A stretch of 32,461 nucleotides of DNA from Enterococcus canis NBRC 100695 (GTDB lineage: Bacteria > Bacillota > Bacilli > Lactobacillales > Enterococcaceae). Of this stretch, positions 26,405-32,461 are shown one piece after another. Both the position numbers and the translations under genes were made by a program. Each line of letters opens with the position of its first letter. Positions within the stretch are counted from its first letter, which is position 1. The stretch covers positions 1-32,461 of the forward strand of contig NZ_BCQJ01000014.1 of assembly GCF_001544375.1 (NCBI RefSeq), read 5' to 3'. The notes under the pieces are model-generated. The model saw nothing but the letters and a program-made list of their open reading frames with translations. It did not search any database and was not told the origin of the DNA.

Positions 26405-26437
26405 ATGGTACAATAAAATTGGTCAGGATTGATAAAA
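26405..26437 (+). promoter_or_regulatory. ftsH promoter with degenerate CtsR-like box
   Basis: Extended -10 TGG-TACAAT with TACAAT at 26409-26414; the -35 is weak. GGTCAGG-ATT-GATAAAA at 26421-26437 resembles the CtsR heptad repeat (10 of 14) and shares GGTCA-x-GATT with the strong box at 278-294. It lies six bases after the -10, a similar placement. Confidence 0.5.
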
Positions 26438-26465
26438 CAAAAACAATGAGACAGGGAGGTCAAGT

Positions 26466-28607
26466 ATGAACAAAAAAGGTAATGGTATGATGAAAAATAC
26501 CTTATATTATCTGCTCGTGATCCTTGCGATGGTCATGGTTGTTTACTTCATTTTTGGTAACAGCAATGATCAATCACCAGACATCGAGTATTCCACCTTT
26601 ACCCAACAATTAGAAGATGGGAAAATCAAAAATCTAACCATTCAACCAGCGAATGGCGTTTACCGGATCACCGGTCAATATAAAGAGCAGCAGCAAGTTG
26701 AAAATAGCGGCGGTCTAGCTCTTTGGGGCTCAACAGAAGTCCAAACAAAAGCCTTTACCACGGTTGTTTTACCGAATGATTCCACGTTAGCGGAAATCAA
26801 TAGTAAGGCAAGTCAATCAAATACACCATTGACTGCTAAAGAAGAGTCTAACAGCGGCGTTTGGATTACGCTATTAGTCAGCTTCTTACCGTTAGTCTTC
26901 ATGATCTTCTTGTTCTACATGATGATGGGACAACAAGGCGGCGGTGGCGGTGGTGGCGGCCGGGTCATGAACTTTGGTAAGTCAAAAGCCAAAGAAGCTG
27001 ACAAAAAAGCCAACCGCGTGCGTTTCTCAGACGTAGCCGGTGCTGAAGAAGAAAAACAAGAATTAGTTGAAGTAGTAGAATTCTTAAAAGATCCACGCCG
27101 TTTTGTTGAACTAGGTGCGCGGATTCCAGCAGGGGTTCTATTAGAGGGTCCTCCCGGAACTGGTAAAACCTTACTAGCAAAAGCTGTCGCTGGTGAAGCC
27201 GGTGTACCGTTCTACTCTATTTCTGGTTCGGATTTTGTGGAAATGTTTGTCGGGGTCGGGGCATCTCGTGTCCGTGACTTGTTTGAAACGGCGAAGAAAA
27301 ATGCGCCTGCGATTATCTTTATCGATGAAATCGATGCGGTTGGTCGTCAACGTGGTGCTGGTATGGGGGGCGGTCACGATGAACGTGAACAAACCTTAAA
27401 CCAATTACTGGTTGAGATGGATGGTTTTGATGGTAATGAAGGCGTAATCGTCATTGCTGCAACGAACCGTTCAGATGTTTTGGATCCAGCCTTGCTGCGT
27501 CCAGGTCGTTTTGACCGTCAAATCTTAGTGGGTCGTCCAGACGTGAAGGGTCGTGAAGCAATTTTACGAGTTCACGCTCGGAACAAACCGCTAGCAGATG
27601 ATGTTGATTTGAAAGTCGTTGCCCAACAAACACCAGGCTTTGCCGGTGCGGATCTGGAAAACGTCTTGAACGAAGCAGCTTTAGTAGCAGCTCGTCGTAA
27701 CAAGAAGAAAATTGATGCTTCTGACGTGGATGAAGCAGAAGACCGCGTGATTGCGGGACCTGCTAAAAAAGACCGTGTCATCAGCAAAAAAGAACGCGAA
27801 ATGGTTGCTTATCACGAAGCAGGACATACCATCGTTGGTTTAGTTCTAAGCCGCGCTCGGGTCGTCCACAAAGTAACCATCATTCCTCGGGGTCGCGCAG
27901 GCGGTTATATGATTGCTTTGCCGAAAGAAGACCAATTCTTAATGACCAAGGAAGATATGTTTGAACAAATCGTAGGGTTACTAGGCGGACGTACAGCAGA
28001 AGAAATCATCTTCGGTGTTCAGTCTACTGGTGCTTCTAATGACTTTGAGCAAGCAACAGCTTTAGCTCGAAGCATGGTCACTGAATATGGAATGAGCGAC
28101 AAATTAGGTCCAGTTCAGTATGAAGGAAACCATCAAGTCTTTGTTGGCCGTGACTATGGTCAAACCAAAGCTTATTCTGAACAAGTTGCTTTTGAGATCG
28201 ACCAAGAAGTGCGCAAGATTTTGATGGATGCCCATCAAAAAGCCCATGAGATCATTGAAGCTCATCGCGATCAACATAAACTGATTGCCGAGAAGTTATT
28301 GGAATTTGAAACATTGGATGCCAAAGCAATCAAGTCTTTATTTGAAGAAGGTAAAATGCCAGAAGGTTCTGAGCAAGGCGAGTTCCCTAGCGAAAAAGCT
28401 CAAACGTTTGAAGAAGCTAAACGGGCATTGGAAGAAAAAGATGCCCAAAAACAAGCGGAAGAACGTCAAGACTTTGAAGATGCTAAAAAGGAATTGTCCG
28501 ATGAAGCAGAAGAAGTGAAACTGGCTTCTGATGAAACTGAGCATAAGGTCCAAGACGAAGATAAATCGGACTATGACCGGAATAACTTCGAAGATCGTTA
28601 CAAATAA
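26466..28607 (+). CDS. ftsH: FtsH, membrane-anchored AAA+ zinc metalloprotease
   Basis: FtsH degrades misfolded membrane and regulatory proteins. The 713-residue protein has a cytosolic stub, membrane helix 1 (about 12-30, [17 protein letters not shown]), an outer domain, membrane helix 2 (about 134-158, [20 protein letters not shown]), a glycine-rich linker (eight Gly in a row), the AAA+ module with Walker A GPPGTGKT at 228-235, Walker [10 protein letters not shown] and the second region of homology ending RPGRFDR, and the protease site HEAGH at 450-454. The last 75 or so residues are a very acidic/lysine-rich coil, longer than in E. coli and common in lactic acid bacteria. ATG 26466 follows GGGAGG. 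Own promoter and a possible CtsR-type site upstream; strong terminator after. Confidence 0.97.
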   Translation: MNKKGNGMMKNTLYYLLVILAMVMVVYFIFGNSNDQSPDIEYSTFTQQLEDGKIKNLTIQPANGVYRITGQYKEQQQVENSGGLALWGSTEVQTKAFTTVVLPNDSTLAEINSKASQSNTPLTAKEESNSGVWITLLVSFLPLVFMIFLFYMMMGQQGGGGGGGGRVMNFGKSKAKEADKKANRVRFSDVAGAEEEKQELVEVVEFLKDPRRFVELGARIPAGVLLEGPPGTGKTLLAKAVAGEAGVPFYSISGSDFVEMFVGVGASRVRDLFETAKKNAPAIIFIDEIDAVGRQRGAGMGGGHDEREQTLNQLLVEMDGFDGNEGVIVIAATNRSDVLDPALLRPGRFDRQILVGRPDVKGREAILRVHARNKPLADDVDLKVVAQQTPGFAGADLENVLNEAALVAARRNKKKIDASDVDEAEDRVIAGPAKKDRVISKKEREMVAYHEAGHTIVGLVLSRARVVHKVTIIPRGRAGGYMIALPKEDQFLMTKEDMFEQIVGLLGGRTAEEIIFGVQSTGASNDFEQATALARSMVTEYGMSDKLGPVQYEGNHQVFVGRDYGQTKAYSEQVAFEIDQEVRKILMDAHQKAHEIIEAHRDQHKLIAEKLLEFETLDAKAIKSLFEEGKMPEGSEQGEFPSEKAQTFEEAKRALEEKDAQKQAEERQDFEDAKKELSDEAEEVKLASDETEHKVQDEDKSDYDRNNFEDRYK

Positions 28608-28618
28608 GCTTAACAAGA

Positions 28619-28649
28619 GTCAGGACACATAAAGTGTTCTGGCTTTTTT
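28619..28649 (+). terminator. ftsH terminator
   Basis: GTCAGGACAC (28619-28628) pairs with GTGTTCTGGC (28634-28643, two G-U) around ATAAA, then six T's. Confidence 0.9.
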
Positions 28650-28743
28650 GTTGCTAAAGCTCCCGTAAGGCAGTAAGGGTGAACAGCAAATGCTTTTTGT
28701 GCTAAAATCCACTCTAGAGTGACTGCTTGTTTATAAAAAGATC

Positions 28744-28790
28744 GTTTTTCAAAAAGATATCTTGAAAAACCACTAGAATGCTTGTATGAT
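28744..28790 (+). promoter_or_regulatory. hslO promoter with overlapping 9-N9-9 palindrome
   Basis: TTGAAA (28762-28767), 17-base spacer, TATGAT (28785-28790). A perfect inverted repeat GTTTTTCAA (28744-28752), nine-base centre, TTGAAAAAC (28762-28770) covers the -35. The spacing equals that of CIRCE, but the sequence is different. A second short palindrome, CACTCTAGAGTG, lies upstream at 28710-28721. Confidence 0.68.
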
Positions 28791-28820
28791 CGACTAATGG
28801 ATTGATAAAGGAGAAATGAC

Positions 28821-29702
28821 ATGGAAGATTATTTAGTAAAAGCGTTGGCAGCTGACGGCTTTGTCCGAGCATATGCTGTCAAAGCAACCGATACGATTCG
28901 TGAGGCGCAACGACGCCATGATACTTGGAACACCGCTTCTGCAGCCTTAGGCCGGACGATGGTAGGGGCTATTTTGCTGGGGGCAACGTTAAAAGGCGAT
29001 GATCGCTTAACCGTCAAAGTCGAGGGCAACGGACCAGCCGGCGCGATCATTGTAGATAGCAATGGCAAAGGTGAGACTAAGGGCTATCTGCAAAACCCTC
29101 ATATCAGTTTACCATTGAATCCACAAGGAAAAATCGACGTGCGTGGCGCAGTTGGGACTCAAGGAATGTTGACAGTCATTAAAGACTTAGGGTTGAAAGA
29201 ACCCTTTTCTGGTCAAACACCGCTGGTTTCCGGTGAACTAGGGGAAGATTTTACTTATTATTTGGCTGTCTCTGAACAGATTCCTTCATCAGTAGGGTTA
29301 AGCGTACTAGTAGATACAGATGATAGTATCAAAACAGCTGGCGGTTTTATGATCCAATTGATGCCTGGTGCTACGGAAGAAACGATTACTCGCTTAGAAG
29401 CGGCTTTAGTAGATACGCCGTTGGTTTCTAAGCAACTAGATGCTGGTGCTACTCCGGAAGATATTCTTCGGGCTTTGTTAGGTGAAGAACTAGAAATTTT
29501 GGAAAAAAGTCCAGTCCAATTCAAATGTGACTGTTCAAAAGAAAAATTTGCCCGCGCAATTATTACACTTGGGCCTGATGAAATCCAAGCGATGATTGAT
29601 GAAGATCACGGAGCTGAAGCGGTTTGCCAATTCTGCGAAAATAAATATGAGTACGATGAAACCGATTTGACGGAACTGAGAAAAGAAGCAGGGGGACTAT
29701 AA
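28821..29702 (+). CDS. hslO: Hsp33 (HslO), redox-activated chaperone
   Basis: Hsp33 holds unfolding proteins during oxidative and heat stress once its zinc-binding cysteines form disulfides. The 293-residue protein opens with [19 protein letters not shown], shows the family core [20 protein letters not shown] and [19 protein letters not shown], and has the redox switch C236-x-C238 ... C269-x2-C272, all four cysteines present. ATG 28821 has AAAGGAG upstream. It has its own promoter and the stop overlaps the dusB start by one base (TAATG), so hslO-dusB is a coupled pair. Position after ftsH is as in B. subtilis, where coaX lies between. Confidence 0.96.
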   Translation: MEDYLVKALAADGFVRAYAVKATDTIREAQRRHDTWNTASAALGRTMVGAILLGATLKGDDRLTVKVEGNGPAGAIIVDSNGKGETKGYLQNPHISLPLNPQGKIDVRGAVGTQGMLTVIKDLGLKEPFSGQTPLVSGELGEDFTYYLAVSEQIPSSVGLSVLVDTDDSIKTAGGFMIQLMPGATEETITRLEAALVDTPLVSKQLDAGATPEDILRALLGEELEILEKSPVQFKCDCSKEKFARAIITLGPDEIQAMIDEDHGAEAVCQFCENKYEYDETDLTELRKEAGGL

Positions 29703-30697
29703 TGGAACAAACGTGGAAAATTGGGAATATCGAAATTCCTAATCGAGTCGTCGTTGCCCCAATGGCTGGCATCACTAATGCTGCTTTTCGAGTAACTGTT
29801 AAAGAGTTTGGGGCGGGCTTAGTCGTCTGTGAAATGATTAGTGACCAAGGGATTCACTTCCGTAATAAAAAAACCTTAGAAATGCTCTATATTGATGAGC
29901 GAGAACATCCGTTAAGTGTTCAGATTTTTGGTGGGAATAAGGATAGCTTGGTGGAGGCAGCTAAATTTGTCCAGGATCATACTGAAGCCGACATCATTGA
30001 CATCAATATGGGTTGTCCGGTTAATAAAGTGATTAAAGCTGAAGCAGGCGCTAAGTGGCTGCTTGACCCGGATAAAGTACACGAAATGGTTCAAGCGGTA
30101 ACATCAGCTGTTGATATTCCCGTCACGGTTAAGATGCGGATTGGCTGGGATGATCAGCATGTTTTCGCTGTCCAAAATGCGTTGGCAGCTGAGGCGGGCG
30201 GTGCAGCCGCAATTGCGATGCACGGCCGGACGCGTGTTCAAATGTATGAAGGCAAAGCGAACTGGGAAATTTTAAAAGAAGTCAAACATCACTTAACGAT
30301 TCCTTTCATGGGTAATGGTGATGTACGAACACCGGAAGATGCCAAACGGATGTTGGAAGAGGTAGGTGCTGATGGCGTGATGATTGGCCGCGCCGCTTTA
30401 GGTAATCCTTGGATGATTCACCAGACCCAACATTATTTAGCCACCGGCGAACTGATTCCAGAACCGACGCCAGCCGCAAAGATTGCAACGGCTAAAGTCC
30501 ACCTGCAGCGATTAGTAGATTTAAAAGGTGAAAAAGTAGCAGCTCGCGAGTTTCGGCAACATGCTGCCTACTATTTAAAGGGAATTCCGCGAGCAGCTAA
30601 AGTCAAGGTTGCGATTAACCAAGCTGAAACCCAGCAGACAATTGTTGAGTTACTAGATGCCTTTGTTGAAAAACAGCAGGCGCTAAGCGCAGTGTAA
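29702..30697 (+). CDS. dusB: DusB-type tRNA-dihydrouridine synthase
   Basis: It reduces specific uridines in the tRNA D-loop to dihydrouridine with FMN and NADPH. The 331-residue protein has the FMN barrel opening VVVAPMAGITNAAFR, SVQIFGG, the catalytic Cys105 in NMGCPVNKV, VKMRIGWD, AMHGRTRVQMYEG and MGNGDV...DGVMIGRAALGNPW, and a helical C-terminal tRNA-binding part (EFRQHAAYYLKGIP). Start overlaps the hslO stop by one base. The gene before lysS is the same as in B. subtilis (dusB-lysS). Terminator-like hairpin follows. DusB is the usual name for this group in Firmicutes; which uridines are targeted is not read from sequence. Confidence 0.94.
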   Translation: MEQTWKIGNIEIPNRVVVAPMAGITNAAFRVTVKEFGAGLVVCEMISDQGIHFRNKKTLEMLYIDEREHPLSVQIFGGNKDSLVEAAKFVQDHTEADIIDINMGCPVNKVIKAEAGAKWLLDPDKVHEMVQAVTSAVDIPVTVKMRIGWDDQHVFAVQNALAAEAGGAAAIAMHGRTRVQMYEGKANWEILKEVKHHLTIPFMGNGDVRTPEDAKRMLEEVGADGVMIGRAALGNPWMIHQTQHYLATGELIPEPTPAAKIATAKVHLQRLVDLKGEKVAAREFRQHAAYYLKGIPRAAKVKVAINQAETQQTIVELLDAFVEKQQALSAV

Positions 30698-32308
<1,611 letters not shown>

Positions 32309-32314
32309 TTGTAT

Positions 32315-32348
32315 AAAACCGCTGATTCTTGAGTCAGCGGTTTTGTGT
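32315..32348 (+). terminator. lysS terminator
   Basis: AAAACCGCTGA (32315-32325) pairs perfectly with TCAGCGGTTTT (32334-32344); the U tract is short (TTTTGTGTTG). Confidence 0.83.
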
Positions 32349-32461
32349 TGTAATCGAAAGAGTAAACGGTTTAAACAGTAGAAGGGATGTGAATTTCCGA
32401 ACGATTTAAGCGGTTATTAAAAGAGTAATCGGGTATCGAAAAAACCCTGAAAAAAGTAATA
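32349..32461. other. unassigned intergenic tail
   Basis: No gene is visible. Two similar pieces, AAAGAGTAAACGG and AAAAGAGTAATCGGG, occur about 60 bases apart. In enterococci rRNA operons often lie downstream of lysS, but no rRNA sequence is reached here. Confidence 0.3.

Noticed and set aside
28338-28616. Minus-strand hydrophobic open frame opposite the ftsH tail
   Set aside because: It is the antisense reading of the Glu/Lys-rich ftsH C terminus (GAA/AAA read as TTC/TTT), a common artefact.
28744-28770. CIRCE element for HrcA
   Set aside because: Arm and spacer lengths fit, but the sequence does not match TTAGCACTC/GAGTGCTAA; reported instead as an unknown palindrome.

Overview
This window is chromosomal DNA of a low-to-moderate GC Gram-positive coccus of the order Lactobacillales, most likely an Enterococcus or close relative. 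The evidence is the ctsR-clpC pair without mcsA/mcsB, an L-lactate dehydrogenase with enterococcal-type sequence, a PepO endopeptidase, and the long + strand block pth-mfd-(yabM-like)-rqcP-divIC-(S1 protein)-tilS-hpt-ftsH-hslO-dusB-lysS. That block follows the Bacillus subtilis order with the sporulation genes missing. The species cannot be fixed from the sequence alone. I see no mobile element, CRISPR array, rRNA or tRNA, so this is core genome with a few accessory-looking touches.

Layout. 1-300: tail of a possible upstream gene, its terminator, and an AT-rich leader holding the ctsR promoter and a clear CtsR operator. 310-3251: ctsR-clpC, the class III heat-shock operon. 3379-6912: trhP1-trhP2-gor, a pair of U32-family tRNA-hydroxylation proteins followed by glutathione reductase. 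7016-8896: pepO. 8914-9080: a repeat element ending in a bidirectional terminator. 9086-9665 (minus): a Cys-less HesB-like protein and an unrecognised 54-residue protein. 9784-12469 (minus): an amino-acid ABC transporter operon (ATPase plus a fused binding-protein/permease) behind a lysine riboswitch with its own terminator. 12514-12810 (minus): a small membrane protein. 12977-13888: a DMT-family transporter ending in a second copy of the repeat. 14048-16114: sirtuin, acetyltransferase-chorismate mutase fusion and NiaR, a tight three-gene cluster. 16278-17252 (minus): ldh. 17502-32308: the long housekeeping run from pth to lysS.

How the genes work together. Much of the window is protein and RNA quality control plus redox balance: CtsR/ClpC, FtsH and Hsp33 (HslO) for protein stress; Pth, RqcP and Mfd for stalled ribosomes and polymerases; TrhP, TilS, DusB and LysS for tRNA modification and charging; glutathione reductase, lactate dehydrogenase, the sirtuin and NiaR around NAD(P)(H). 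Several promoters carry candidate operators that tie these together: a CtsR box at ctsR, a degenerate one at ftsH, a Rex-like site over the ldh -35, and an uncharacterised 9-N9-9 palindrome over the hslO -35.

The most unusual items are the in-frame fusion of a LacA/Maa-type acetyltransferase to an apparently active AroQ chorismate mutase between a sirtuin and NiaR, the two-copy 3'-end repeat family, and the hslO palindrome. No convincingly new multi-gene defence or mobile system is present. All product names come from reading motifs and family resemblance; no database search was run.
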